DNA of 64,000 bases from Lottia gigantea (GCF_000327385.1 NW_008706747.1:3257379-3321378); one strand, 5' to 3'; shown: positions 11,876-23,665, counted from the first letter of the stretch. The notes: generated by a model not told the origin, from the sequence alone. Numbers and translations are program-made.

Positions 11876-11881
11876 TTTATT
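11876..11881 (-). terminator. Poly(A) signal AATAAA overlapping the stop codon
   Basis: On the minus strand the last codons of the C4-like gene read AAA TAA A, so the hexamer AATAAA contains the stop codon itself. If used, the 3' UTR would be only about 15-30 nt. No other AATAAA was seen close downstream. Confidence 0.5.
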
Positions 11882-13387
11882 TTAAACAGACGACGCAGGT
11901 CAGCAAAGCATCATCTTCATATGGAGGACAGGCCAGCGATCCACATCTAGCACGTACCGTATACAGGAGCTTTCCATCATGATTGTTATCGTCTCCTTTC
12001 TCGGGTTTACTATCTAGGCAAATATATTCAGAAGGACCATCGTGATAAGCGTGTCCGCTGGCTAGTTCACCATGATAAGCTTCGCTCCATCCTGGGTAGC
12101 ATTCGTCCCTACCAGGTATCATTAGGGCCATAGAGTAACCCGGTGCTTCGCAGACGACACACAGGGCTGAATAGTCATCTAAGCTTGCATCGGGAAGGAT
12201 CTCATATTCTCCGCCATACACGAATCCTCCCTTAGCGACGGTCAATAATTTGTTTTTGTTCCACGTCGGGTCTTCCGGTAAACAGATGTAATTCGCCGCA
12301 CCGCCGTCGTGGTTGTAATACGACCCTCCGATGAAGCCTGCAATGGAAAGAAGATCCATGAGTTCATCATGGGCAAATTTTGTTTTTGCTGGATAAATTG
12401 ATGTAAAACCATATTGAACTGATGAGTTTCGAACCCACGGCTAAGAGCTACTAGGAGATATGTTAAAACGGGTACGAGAATTTATATAACTTTGAGACTC
12501 AAGGGTTGCACATTGAAACCGACTCTCACTACCCTTCAGTGATAAATATTGTTGAAAAATAGACGATGCTACATATGCGAGACTTACTGACTTGCTGAAT
12601 CAAAGGTCTACATGTGGAAGACTCAAATACCCTTGTAGCATCAATGCGGACATACCTCTGTAAACATGCGAGGTATTGTTGGGACACTCCGTCCTACCCC
12701 ATCTGATAAACGATGTGCTCGTGATCTGCCTTTGGTGGTATTCCTCGTGACGGACCTCGTCATCGTGAATTTTAGATTTCTCACCTTCCTCTATTTTACC
12801 TGGAATTAAATGAAATGGAGTTTTATATCCTACTGTTCTGTATCTTATTAGACTAATGAAATGAAATGGAGTTTTATATCCTACTGTTCTGTATCTTATT
12901 GGACTAATGAAATGAAATAGAGTTTTATATCCTACTGTTCTGTATCTTATTGGACTAATGAAATGAAATGGAGTTTTATATCTTACTGTTCTGTATCTTA
13001 TTGGCCTAATGAAATAAAATAGGGTTTTATATTCTGTTCTGTTTCTAGCTAATGAAATGAAACCGAACCGAAATTTAAGTTCTATTCTCGTATTACAACA
13101 AAAATTCAGACGACATTGATCTTACCTGTGACGGGATCTGCTGTCCAATCCATCTTCTTTCCACTTAATTTTAAAACTTCCATTTTCAAGTCACACAGCT
13201 CTGACTTCTGCTCTAAGATTTTCTTGTCCTGTTCGGTGAGCTGCACCTTCATTTCCATGAGCTTCAATTGTACGTCTGAATTCACCTCAGTGGCTTCTGT
13301 TTTTCCCGTCACATCATATAGAATTGCCGCTTGGAACCCAGATGCACACAAAACGACCAAAATCGAACGCAGAATAAAATTCTTCAT
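11877..13387 (-). CDS. Secreted short-chain collagen C4-like protein, 288 aa, three exons
   Basis: Coding exons are 13126-13387, 12656-12799 and 11877-12337, with junction phases that agree and a total of 867 nt. Exon 1 encodes a signal peptide (MKNFILRSILVVLCASGFQA), then a Lys/Glu/Leu-rich probable coiled coil (about residues 38-75). Exon 2 supplies FIRWGRTECPNNTSHVYRG. Exon 3 continues GGSYYNHDGGAANYICLP, MMIPGRDECYPGW-like text (here ALMIPGRDECYPGW), YICLDSKPE and RCGSLACPPY, ending LTCVVCLK. This run of motifs is the C-terminal module of molluscan 'short-chain collagen C4-like' proteins. The function of the family is poorly known; extracellular matrix or immune-type roles have been suggested. 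Unusually, I see no Gly-X-Y collagen stretch in any exon. An N-glycosylation sequon (NNTS) lies in exon 2. Intron 1 contains a 51-bp minisatellite. Confidence 0.85.
12810..13062. repeat. 51-bp minisatellite, five copies, made from a SINE tail
   Basis: ATGAAATGGAGTTTTATATC followed by CTACTGTTCTGTATCTTATT repeats at 12810, 12861, 12912, 12963 and about 13014, an exact 51-bp step. The unit is the tail of the local SINE family (GGAGTTTTACGTCCTAC...TTCTGCACC..TTGGGCTAATGAA). The array fills most of intron 1 of the C4-like gene. Confidence 0.9.
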
Positions 13388-13459
13388 TTTAAAACACCGT
13401 TCAATCAAAACACAAAACTGAAGATACGAGTTATATCTACATCCCAAATAAAATATCAA

Positions 13460-15090
13460 TAGAAAATTTCGAAATATTGTGTTGTCGTGATAAGCCTATT
13501 ATAACTTCCGGTCTACATCCGAATCATTTTAAGTCTCGAAGGTCAAGAGGTAGCTAGTCAATATAAATGTTTATGACTTCCGGTGTACATTCGTATGATG
13601 CAGCCGTGAGTTTTCAGTAATAATAACCAGTTCGTAGAGTCACCTATTTGCTAGTTACCCTCGTCAATATCACTACGCTTTTTTCCAGCCAATCAAAATC
13701 AATCTTCAGACAGAGTTATCTACTCTTGCCAATTTATCTGGCAAAATATCAGCCTTTAATGGCCGAGTCAATGTTCAACTCACAGAAACTAACGAACATT
13801 GGCGAAGGTTGAGCTGAATGCTATGTCATCAATTAAGATTTTAAATAAGGTCAAGAACATTCAAGAGTTTTATGTTCACTTATTTCGCAACTATGGTCTC
13901 AAATGATCGACGTAACAAACAAGGAGCGAGAAGCCATGGTGGTCTACTAACCCCTTCTCTTCGGGGAGCTATGACGAAATGCAGAAATTAATATAATTAT
14001 ATTGCCCGCTCAATGTCCGCTGCCCCATTCATTTTCGTTACCAACCCAAACCCTGTAGCTGTATCACTTTTCAGAGTGAAAGTCTGACTTCTAGTTTGTC
14101 TACAAATAAGATAAGCGAATTGCTTTCACATGTGGAAGTGACGATAGTGTACGTTTTAAAGACAAAGTTTTGACAAACCAATATTCTCAATTTTTACGAC
14201 ACAAACCTCAATAGTTCCTCTCTTTTTGATTGCAGGCGAACCTGAAGTTGAATTTTCAAGTATGAAAAGTATAGACAGCAATATATCTTACAAGTATATA
14301 GGTTCAAAGCGTATAGTAGTATAATAACAAGCGATATTTCAAAACATAAGTCCTATTTGACTTGTGCCCAATTTTAAAATGTAATGTTTCGTTTCATGTC
14401 AGATATATTTTAAGGGAGTCGTGGTCCTTATTTTTAGGTAACACGTGTGAGGTGTAGGGTTCGAGTTTCAACACACCTGCGATCTCGTCGTATCACCTTT
14501 CTTCAGCAATTTTACGACAATCAACTGAGTGTTATGTTGTCACGCAATTTATACCGATTTGAGCTGACTCGCGATTACAACAGTCTCTTTTTGCCCTCTT
14601 TTTGATCGTGGCATCCACATATCCCGAATCAATGACACACTGTTAACTTATTTTTAACTATGTGGTCTTCCGAATATCTCTTAATTCTAAATTGAAGCGA
14701 ATTGCATGTGAGCTCGCTATTTAATTCGGTGCCCCTTCCCGCAAAGTCCCAGCCCAACAACTCACCCATCCACCACCTGAGGCTTCATAAAAACGCCACT
14801 GATATAGTCACACGGTAGTCTCATACATCTTCTAAGCTGACAGTTGGAACATTCCGACCAACCCTCTAATCAAACGACTACAATAGTTCAAAATATTACA
14901 AATGTTTCAAAAGGGACCACCTGATCGAGACGTAATCGCGTATATCAAGTCAGTGGAGTGGCATGGGGCAACAGAATTGCCAAGTGGGGTACCACCGGTC
15001 GGTAGAGAGCTCTATTTTTAATGAAAATTTTTAAACTGGAGGGGGGAGGGGGGATGCCGAGTTTACCGACCAAAATAAATACCTAATTTA
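13460..15090. other. Intergenic, no feature seen
   Basis: Upstream flank of the C4-like gene. I could not assign a promoter element with confidence and saw no other gene or repeat. Confidence 0.4.
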
Positions 15091-15094
15091 CGCC

Positions 15095-15140
15095 GTTAGC
15101 TAGCTATGTGGACTCTCTGAAAGCGATGCTTAATTCACAC
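15095..15140 (-). repeat. Dispersed satellite monomer
   Basis: GCTATGTGGACTCTCTGAAA, followed by GCGATGC, is a good match to the satellite family at 34.3-34.8 kb, inverted. Confidence 0.6.
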
Positions 15141-15489
15141 ACCTACATTACGAATTTTGTGAAGAGGTGTTGACAAACCTTACCGCAAAGTGGTATACGT
15201 GTATGACCCACCTTTCTCAGTCGGAATGCCATAACCAATGTAATATATGCAGTGGTCAATTACACTGTAGATTAAGACGACATTTTAATGTTGAATTAAG
15301 CATGCCTAACATCTGGTGGCCGGACATCGTTCAGTATCCAGCAGTCTTAGGGAAAATATTATATAATTGGTGTGCTATAAAATTTTTAATTGAGATTTTG
15401 GCCCCATCGTGCATTCTTGCTGTTAAAGGAATTGTAAAAGGTTATCTAAACTTTTATGTGTGTCGGGGACATGGAAAGCTCAAATTGTA

Positions 15490-15725
15490 CCATTCCAATT
15501 TTCAATCAGACGTATGTGGTTCCTGCAATACAATTTACAAGTAACACTTATATTATGGGTGTTTTATGACGTCACTATCGCAAGGGCATCTTGCATTTTC
15601 CGGCAGCTTTTGCGATAATGACGTCATAAAACGCTTAGTGTTGGCGGAATTGCAAGAACGTCTGACTAAATATCAGAATAGTGCGAATCGATGCTATCTG
15701 TGTCCCCAATACACATAACAAGTTT
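15490..15725. mobile_element. MITE family B, palindromic element
   Basis: The left arm (TTTTCAATCAGACGTATGTG, GTTCCTGCAATACAATTT, then TTTTATGACGTCACTATCGC) is mirrored by the right arm (TTTTGCGATAATGACGTCAT, AAAACGCT, GGAATTGCAAGAACGTCTGA). The interior hairpin AAGGGCATCTTGCATTTTCC is the turn. No coding capacity. Partial copies lie at 6.5, 26.8, 36.4 and 36.9 kb. A 125-codon frame starting at 15167 runs into the left arm, so I do not call it a gene. Confidence 0.75.
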
Positions 15726-15729
15726 AGAA

Positions 15730-16430
15730 AAATTCTTAATCTCTTTAATCGGCCTTTCTGTATCCGTTTCTCTACATATTTCCAACTTTTTCAAACTCAA
15801 ATATCTCCGTTTGATGGATTTTTGAAGGAATTGTGGGATTTTGGTACATTTCGAATACTATCGAAGACTAATTTACATTTACTCAAGACTCAAATCAACT
15901 CTCTTTAAGGCTATGCTATAATACTATACACTCCCTTAGCCTAAAATGCCCAAGCGAATAAAACTGCTTGATTTCAAACCAATGAAGCGCATGAAATACA
16001 CATAAGTAATCAAATCCAACCGAGACGAAAATCATAAATGGCTTTATTACCCATAGAGCAATTGTCATACGAGCATGCGTAGACGCCAGCAAAACAAAGC
16101 AATATTGGTTTTATGGTCTTTTAAATGTCCAATAAACCAGAGAATAAAGGACTTTATTTTATTTTTCTCATTGTTTACCATCAATAACCTCCTATCTCCC
16201 ATTCCTCACAGTTAATTCACATAAATTGCCTAACAATTCAATAAGTTAATTTTCGAGTGGTTACGGCGCCATGCAACCTGATGAAGTCATTGGACCTAAT
16301 TAATTGCCCTTAGGATGAAAAAGAGTGGCAAGATGATGCTATTAATGCGACAAAAGACAATCTTAAATTTGTTTACAAACCCTGAAGAAAGGATTTAAAC
16401 GATTAAAAGTAGGGTATCGTCAACAAACGC
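15730..16430. other. Intergenic, no feature seen
   Basis: No repeat or coding signal noticed. Confidence 0.4.
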
Positions 16431-16439
16431 CACGCTTCG

Positions 16440-16522
16440 TTGAAAAGGCAAAATGGCTGACGCCTTCCCGCCATTGTTCATTACGTCATGTCACGTCAAC
16501 GCACATTTAGTCTCGCGAGACC
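16440..16522. promoter_or_regulatory. Promoter-like motif cluster
   Basis: Within 85 bp there are AAAATGGCTGAC (YY1-like), TTCCCGCC (E2F-like), TTACGTCATGTCACGTCA (CRE-like) and the palindrome TCTCGCGAGA at 16511-16520, an element known from animal housekeeping promoters. The bases are more G+C-rich than the flanks. No gene that it would serve is certain; the exon candidate at 16641-16723 lies close by. Confidence 0.35.
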
Positions 16523-16640
16523 GAAATTAAATTTTAAATGCTTTGTAAGTTAGATTAAACAAAGTCATTAAAAACTAATAGAAATTTTCAAAGACTGAAA
16601 CGAATCACTTACTTGAAATGGTGTTTTGCGTCGTACTTAC

Positions 16641-16723
16641 CATATTTGGTGTTTGAATAGTGTCGAGGGATCTTGAACAAGGACAAGTAGGCTATACATT
16701 CTTTCTATCTCAGTTCCCTCTAC
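16641..16723 (-). other. Orphan internal exon candidate, 83 bp
   Basis: On the minus strand a strong acceptor (TTTATTTTGCAG) precedes 27 open codons reading VEGTEIERMYSLLVLVQDPS and then TLFKHQI, ending at a near-perfect donor (ATATG|GTAAGTACG). The combination of sites and an open frame is exon-like. I cannot find flanking exons or name a family. It may belong to a gene I failed to see, to a relic, or to chance. Confidence 0.28.
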
Positions 16724-16749
16724 CTGCAAAATAAACCAATTTCATATGA

Positions 16750-17290
16750 ATTCATTCCAAAGCAACCGATGCCTCTTTGCGCTTGGGTTTGTCAACTCTG
16801 CATCCATTATGAGGAGCTATTTTTGTATGGAAGTGTCACGGTTTTCAGGGGTATACGCTCCTTTAAACCCACCACTATTGGTTAGATATAAAAATTAAAG
16901 GATGATGACCGCCTGCTGTTTTATATCTATTAATCCCATTAAAACTATATGCGTAAAAAATGGGTAGAATTTAAGGTTGGTTCGATTTACCATCCTTATT
17001 TCAACCATCTGAAAATTCAACCTTTTATACTTCTTGTTGCCTTAAAGGGGTTGAATTTGAGTTTCCCCTGTCTCGCTTTTCAAAATCCTGATAAAGAGCG
17101 TTGGGAACTACACGAAGTCATTTGCATGGTTACGTCGAACAAATGGTGGTCGTGGTATCTAATCTTAGGCGGCTTGTAAAAGTCCAGTGATCTTGAATAA
17201 GTTAGCTTTTTCTCATTCATTCTCAAATCCTTAGGACATGTAGAAGCACTGAGACGTCTTTGAAAATAAAACTCTAATCAAATTGGCCAG
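16750..17290. other. Intergenic, no feature seen
   Basis: A 76-codon frame (16949-17179) has no recognisable features and is not called. Confidence 0.35.
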
Positions 17291-17294
17291 TGGT

Positions 17295-17480
17295 GAATCA
17301 AGCCTCCTGAGAGGGAGGGTACAAATAGGAGGCATGCTGACTTAACGAGGGAGGGGACAACCAACGAGGATGAGATTCAAAATGACTCTGTGGAAGCGCA
17401 TATGTAAGAGCCTCCAAATGGGCATCTAATAGGGTTCTCCTAAGAAATTTTTTGAAATATTGAATTGATTTGGTGCCTTT
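17295..17480. repeat. Dispersed repeat C, copy 2
   Basis: GGGTACAAATAGGAGGCATG, CTGACTTAACGAGGGAGGGG, GATTCAAAATGACTCTGTGG and a TCCAAATGGGCAT.. end share order and wording with the copies near 9.7 kb and 59.3 kb. Confidence 0.55.
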
Positions 17481-17729
17481 TGGCAAATATTTTGGGGTAA
17501 AAACATTTAAAATCACATCTTTAAACTTGTAAGAAATGAATTAGGGGTGCAATTGGGGCACAAACCAGGGCGCCACTGAATTGGTCTCTAGACGAATCCA
17601 ACCAACCGTTCAGCTATTTTGACATGTCGTGTTGCACAATAATAGACTTTGAAATCAAATATATTACTGGAGCACAATACCTCGTCAAGGATAGCGACTG
17701 GGGTTTTAAGGGCGGTCGCGTCAGAGTGC

Positions 17730-17760
17730 CCCGGGGGTCTGGCTCGAGAGAGACCCCGGG
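17730..17760. other. Strong G+C hairpin
   Basis: CCCGGGGGTCT and AGACCCCGGG flank a short loop (GGCTCGAGAG), a near-perfect 10-bp stem in an otherwise A+T-rich region. Function unknown. Confidence 0.5.
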
Positions 17761-17764
17761 ACGA

Positions 17765-20260
17765 TATGAAGAGCACTGCTATACATGTAGATAAATGATC
17801 CATGAAAACCGACATTATTAGGAGACATATATGTAAATATTATAGATATAAAAATCGTCATGGCGTGTCGTTTGAATGTAGCTTTTATACTGAGTCATCG
17901 GACAATTTCGACTGTGGACTCTTAGTCAATGATGAAAAAAAAATTCCCTTTAGATTCCTTTCATCAGTTTCTTTTAGAGAGTCAACATACCTTATAATGT
18001 TTATTTTGGAAGTTTTGTCGTACTTTGTGAAAACGGTAATTTGCACACTACGAACTCAACACGTGCGTGTGTGACGGATGTGCGTGTTCACAAAACATGC
18101 CTACGGATATACATTGGTTAAATATAAGACCGATCACGTGATACGGTATCTGATTTCGTCCACCAATCAGATAAGATTATAAACGATAAACGTCATGCTC
18201 GATATGCACGTGCATTTAGTAATGATATTATCATAACGTTAAACAGCGTTTAAAAAATTATCTTTTTTTCAAACCAAAACCTTGCATCTTTATCAAAAGG
18301 CATTGCCATGAATGAGCATCATTAAGTCTAAAGGTGTGGATAGACGAGGTATGGAGCCTGGACAGGAGTGCCAGTCCATGTCTCGGTACCAACCCCCACT
18401 GCTGTACTTATCATATAAATAATCATCATTATATACCAGGGGCAGTGTGCAAAAAGCTTACGATCATCGCAACAGTGGTCACAAAATTTCCAGGTCGGAG
18501 GGGAGGGGGGTATACGCAATTCTCTCACTATGTAAAATGGTACAAAAATAGCAAAGCAGCCCCCCTCCCTCCCCTTTTTTTCAAACCCCGTCTGTGAAAC
18601 CGACTCTAATACAGCTTTGTATTTCTGAAGAACTAGGTGTTGTGCGTGATTCTGAAAAGAGTTACGGGTGGGTGAAATATTTCATATTTTGAAAAACAGG
18701 CATGATCTCTTTAAGACTATGATTATAATTGGCGTGAGTAGATCACCTCAAAGGCGATCGTAATGAAGACTTATTAGTTCTAAAAGAGATGAGAATCGCG
18801 GGGAAAAAAGCGTGTTTTTAATCATAATCACGTGATTTTACATGGCAAAGAATACCTTTAATGACAAAATTACCTCTTCAAACGAGCTTAGAAATCTCGT
18901 AAGATCGCGAGAAAATCTCTTTTGAAATGACGTCAAAATCTCGTGAAATATCGCATTATTTGACGTTAAACGGAAGTTAACCGGATATGAAGGCTTGTGC
19001 GTGTTCTAGTCTCGGAACAATTATGTGTAATTTTGAAGCGTTTATTTTCTCCTTATTTCAAACCGCTTTCCGTTAAGCTTGATATATGGCTATGTTTTGG
19101 CGTGTAAATAGGCACTATTTAGAAGGATGATTATTTCGGATGATGATTGGAAAAGATTTCAAGTTGTTTGTGCTGTGATATGATCGGAGCCGATCAGACG
19201 ATAATTGCTGATCATGAAACGAAATTATTTTTAATCTCGATTATCCAGGATCAACGCTTTTTTTTTGTACGGAGCCGAAACCTCGTTGAGACTACATGTT
19301 TATAGAAACACATTTCGAGTTTGTTTGGATCTCGCAAATGTTCGCGAGTTCATTTTCTAAAACGCTTCGGTTATCACTTTTGAGTTTTTAACCATTGTAA
19401 TTAAAGGGATTGTAAAGAGGTGTTCTTAACTCGAGGATAGGCCTACTAATAGCATCGACTAACACTGTTCCCTTTTTATTTCTTTGGCATCTCTCGTATC
19501 CTACATTCGAACCAGCCCCGTCGCAAGGAATGAATTGGTGCTGCGGCTCAGATTTCGTTCTCAGAAAATCTGCAAAAATTAAAGGCCCAGTGAGCTCATT
19601 TCTGACAATTTTGAGGTGCTAAAAACGTATCAAAATCTATATCTTTTTTGATTTTATACAAAGACACTGTAAATCAATGAATCTCTGTTAACCTGAAGAA
19701 GGTTTTGCTGGTTTTTCTCACTTGCTGCTGCCCAGCCCCAATGGACGGGGCTGGCTCAAACCTGCAGCACACAATCGCCTACACCCCTCGCCATTTCCAA
19801 ACCGGTTTGAGTGCTTACCCACCTCCCACCCCATCAATGGATGTAGGCTCTCGTGCACTCGAACACAATCGCCTAAAACCACCCCCTCCCTTTTTCCAAT
19901 GGAGTATGGGTAGCGGTAAAAGGACCAAAAGCAAACTGAGTGAAGATCGAATGATATAAAAGCAGACTGGTTAATGGAGACTACATCACACCTTAATGAC
20001 TAGGGTATCGAAGTCGACTCTTGAAAAGGCGCCTTTCTCTCTTTTTGTATCCAATAATTGTTTAATAAGCCTCAATCGCGTGATGGAACTTTTTTACGCG
20101 GATTAATCTTCAGGTAAACGATGTAATTGGTCCCGGCCATTAATCACGTGATTAAGCATCACGCACGCGACAAAACATAATGGCGGCACTTAAATACAAT
20201 AAAACAATATCGCTTTCAACAACTTTCAAGATGTATTACCTTTTTTATTCCAATGAACTA
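17765..20260. other. Intergenic, no gene seen
   Basis: Short motifs recur (CACGTG sites, a second AGATCGCGAGAAAATC near 18902, AATGGCGGC at about 20180) but I cannot tie them to a transcript. A Pro-rich frame at 19705-19959 comes from C-rich sequence and is not called. Confidence 0.35.
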
Positions 20261-20264
20261 TCAA

Positions 20265-20490
20265 GTTATGCAAATGAAATGAAGTTTTACACCCTACCGT
20301 TCTATTCTTTATTGGACTAATGGAATGAAACTCTACATGTATTTGATTTTATCGGACGTTATCGGGCTAGTAAGATTGAATATAGCTTACATAATGTTAT
20401 TTCCCCTAATTGCACACTGCATGGCTCAAACAGAAGCAGGAAAAGTAGGACGGACATCTTTATTTCGTTTCATTTCATTCTTTTACATTG
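20265..20490. mobile_element. SINE fragments, several decayed pieces
   Basis: ATGAAATGAAGTTTTACACC and GGACTAATGGAATGAAACTC (plus orientation) are followed by TGCACACTGCATGGC, then AAGTAGGACG and CGTTTCATTTCATTC (reverse orientation). All match parts of the SINE tail and body. Confidence 0.6.
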
Positions 20491-22370
20491 TTGGTCCTCG
20501 AAAGTCAAATTGAATATATAAGGATATAAGAATTATTATTGCTTTTAATGGAGTTTTACGTCCCCTCCCGATCTGTAAAAAAACATCGGTGCTAAAATTC
20601 TTTCGAATCCTTAAAGGCGTGAGTGGAATCTAAAACCGGAAGCAGAAACTTATCGAACATCTATATTCAAAACTCAGAATGAGATCCGAACGCACCTTCC
20701 GACATAATAGTGGGTCGGTTACACGCAAACTGCATCCGTAAATAACGTTCCAGTCGACGCTTTCCCTTATCGGGTTCGGAATCAGCATATCAGATCTGAC
20801 TAACGGTGTGCTAATTGACCGAAAACCTCCTAAATTGATCGTTAACAAACACAATGCATGTTTTGAGGTTGGCTGCAACACGTGGCTTAACCAAGCGCCC
20901 ACAAACGTCTAGCTTATCGTATATAATGAAAATTTTGTTTTGTTTTGTATGTTTGTATGTGTGTGTTTTGTGATATTAAAATTGAACGCATGCGTCAGCT
21001 TAGCTGATCGGACGATAACTAGATAACTTCTATATCGCAAAATGCATCAAAAATAGGAGTATATGTGATTACTATGCTGTGTATTTTAATAGCGGAAATA
21101 GCTTGCAGATAACGTCAACAGTATGAACAATATGCGCATGTACACACGCATACCGGAAGTGGCTAAAAGTGAAACACGTGTCGGTGTAAATCAGCTTCCG
21201 GCTACGTTTTGAAAGGTAACATCGTTAAAGAGTTCAAGGGAAAAAAAGGGGGGGGGGGGGCGTCTCAATTTCGTAAGAGTATTTGGGTTTCGCAGTCTTA
21301 CAATTTGTTATGTTATCAAGAAACGGGAATTAAATGGCATACTTTGATTGGATGAACAGCGTCATTAGAACGGGGCTGTGGTAGAAAACTGGTTAGATTA
21401 CAATGAAGACGAAAATATCAGAAAACAAAATAGATACGAAATTGAAATCTAGATTAAAGATCCCACGCTCCCTATTACAATGTTCAGGTAACTCAATTAA
21501 ATTTAATAAAAACTCGATACCCGAACTGTCAACTTGATAATTCTTATATAATATAATCTTTGCTCTTGTAAACGCCTCTATTCAACGTTGTGACATATTT
21601 CATGATTAACCCCCCTTGTAATGTTAACAGCGAAATAGAGGACGCCACATGGATGGTTGCGAAATGGAGTATTACGTTTTATCCTTTCGAACATTTGACA
21701 ACACGTGCGTATATAGACAATGCTTGAAAGGGGGGGGGGGGGCAAAATTATAGATGTCTCTCCGAAGCGAGATCCTCTGGAGACAGGACCAAAAACGGCT
21801 AGTGGTTCGGGGGCTGCCAGGGGCATCCAGCGGATTTGAGCTGGCTTGGGATGAATTGTAGGCATTAAGAGGGCTTAATCTTCACTTCAAAGTTGACCAT
21901 TGATAATTTTGTGGCCCCTCCACTTAATGATAGAAACATCTTTGGGCTGCATCAAATAGGATCCAAATCAAAGAAGTTCGTTGCAAACGAAATGGTCATT
22001 TATTCTAAAATGAAAGACAAATAAAAATCGTGGAAAAGGGACATAATTCATCACTGATCCAAAACTACTAAAGATTATTTGACAAATACGATAATGAGGC
22101 ACGGTGTCAAATATTCCGAAACGATTATATTATAAACGCCCCTTGCAGATGTTCGTATTTTTTCTTGGTTGTGAAGATACACATACGGAGGGTTTCTGTA
22201 CTCAGAAATTAAAGGAGGGTGCAAATAGGACTCCCCCTTTTTAGGGGGGAATGTGCAAAGGGGGGTTGTAGCTTTTTGAATTAGGGTATAGTTGTTCGTT
22301 GTTGCCCCTAAAATTGTGGCAAATGCGGTTGCAGAGGTGTCTCCCCGATTTTTTCAGATTTTGTTTTTTT
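20491..22370. other. Intergenic, with two long poly-G runs
   Basis: G homopolymers lie near 21248-21260 and 21729-21742. No gene seen. The 90- and 95-codon minus frames here show no family features. Confidence 0.4.
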
Positions 22371-22374
22371 GGTA

Positions 22375-22435
22375 GGCAGTAGAACTTTCGTTGATAAGTA
22401 GGACGTAAAACTCCATTTCATTTCAATTTGTTTTT
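22375..22435 (-). mobile_element. SINE tail fragment
   Basis: AAGTAGGACGTAAAACTCCA followed by TTTCATTTC is the reverse complement of the SINE tail and its simple-repeat end. Confidence 0.65.
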
Positions 22436-23565
22436 CATTTGTATTTGGTAATATTACATAGTGTTAAAATAGGTTACAAAAGACGGGCTTTATTTGACGA
22501 TTAATTCTAGAGCGAGGACTTGTCATATTCATTTATCAAGTTACATTTTGCCTGTCAGTTGACGGTCGTACCAATTTGAACAGCGTCATCTACCCCGAAA
22601 TTATCCGCTTTTCTTAGCCATTGTCAGATAATTTTCACTCCACGGGAGCCTTCCGAGCACTAAGAGAGGCTCATCGATCACAGCGCCACCCCTCAGGCAA
22701 TGGTCTCCCATGGGGAAATAACTCCGCCTCTATCTTGGATATTTGTATAGCTGTCAAAGGGCGTTTAGTAACAACATTTAAACGCCGTTCCTAATAATTT
22801 TCAATCCCACATTTTCTCGCCGAAATTTGAATAATACGTGAAATAGTATCGACGATGAAGCGTATCGAATTTTTACCCAAACATTCACGTGATTAAAGGC
22901 GATTCTTTTCCACGAGATTTTGAAAGAAAATGTTTGAAATTTGTCGCGTTTTTGTTATTGTTTTGTACTAGGTAATTATCTCGCCATGATTTATCAACGT
23001 TTGACAAGTTGGAAAGGAATTTTATTATCTCAAATTAAAGACTTCGTTTTTTGATACTTTTATTACATATTTTGTATACTCCTACATATGCGGGTAGCCT
23101 TGTGTTTTCTCCATAATTATTGCTCTTTGAAGTTGTGGAGAATTTTCGAGAAAAATTAAATGAAATATAGTCTTGTTAGTTTAATTTTACTTTACTGAAC
23201 TAACCAAGATGGGCAACGGTATACAGTGGTTAATGAGGGAAATTCTGCCAGGCCAATTGTGAATCCGAATTCCAAACGGTCTTTTTCTGGCGTAGAATAG
23301 AATCCTATTCAAAATACAGACAAATACAAGACAAATGTTTCGTTTTTTACAAAATTTCTCGATTCTGCAATTTCAAATTTTAAATAACTAAAACGAGCCA
23401 TGTCAATACGGCTCCATTTTAAAATGTCTGATTTAATAAAAACGTCTCAATTTCAGTCTCTATTATGAAAAACAAAGAAAAAGATTGGACAATTTGGTTA
23501 TTCATATTAAATTGTGTCAGGGGCGTTTATATAAATCCCTAGAGTGTGTGCAAGACGGTAGATGG
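22436..23565. other. Intergenic, no feature seen
   Basis: No repeat or coding signal that I can support. Confidence 0.4.
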
Positions 23566-23574
23566 CGCTTCGAT

Positions 23575-23665
23575 TGACGAGGTTATTTTAACATCGTGAT
23601 GTGACGTATTGAGTTTTGATTGGTTGACAGATTTGCTTGTCGCCATTGTTCGTAGTCGCGTGTTT
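23575..23665. promoter_or_regulatory. Weak promoter-like cluster
   Basis: TGATGTGACGTATTG (CRE-like), TTTTGATTGGTTGAC (inverted CCAAT) and GTCGCCATTGTTC (YY1-like) lie within 80 bp. No downstream coding exon was found, so this is suggestive only. Confidence 0.2.

Noticed and set aside
15167-15544. A 125-codon plus-strand frame
   Set aside because: Its last third lies in the left arm of a MITE and the first part has no coding character or partner exons.
19705-19959. Two Pro-rich overlapping plus frames
   Set aside because: C-rich low-complexity DNA open in more than one frame, with no other support.
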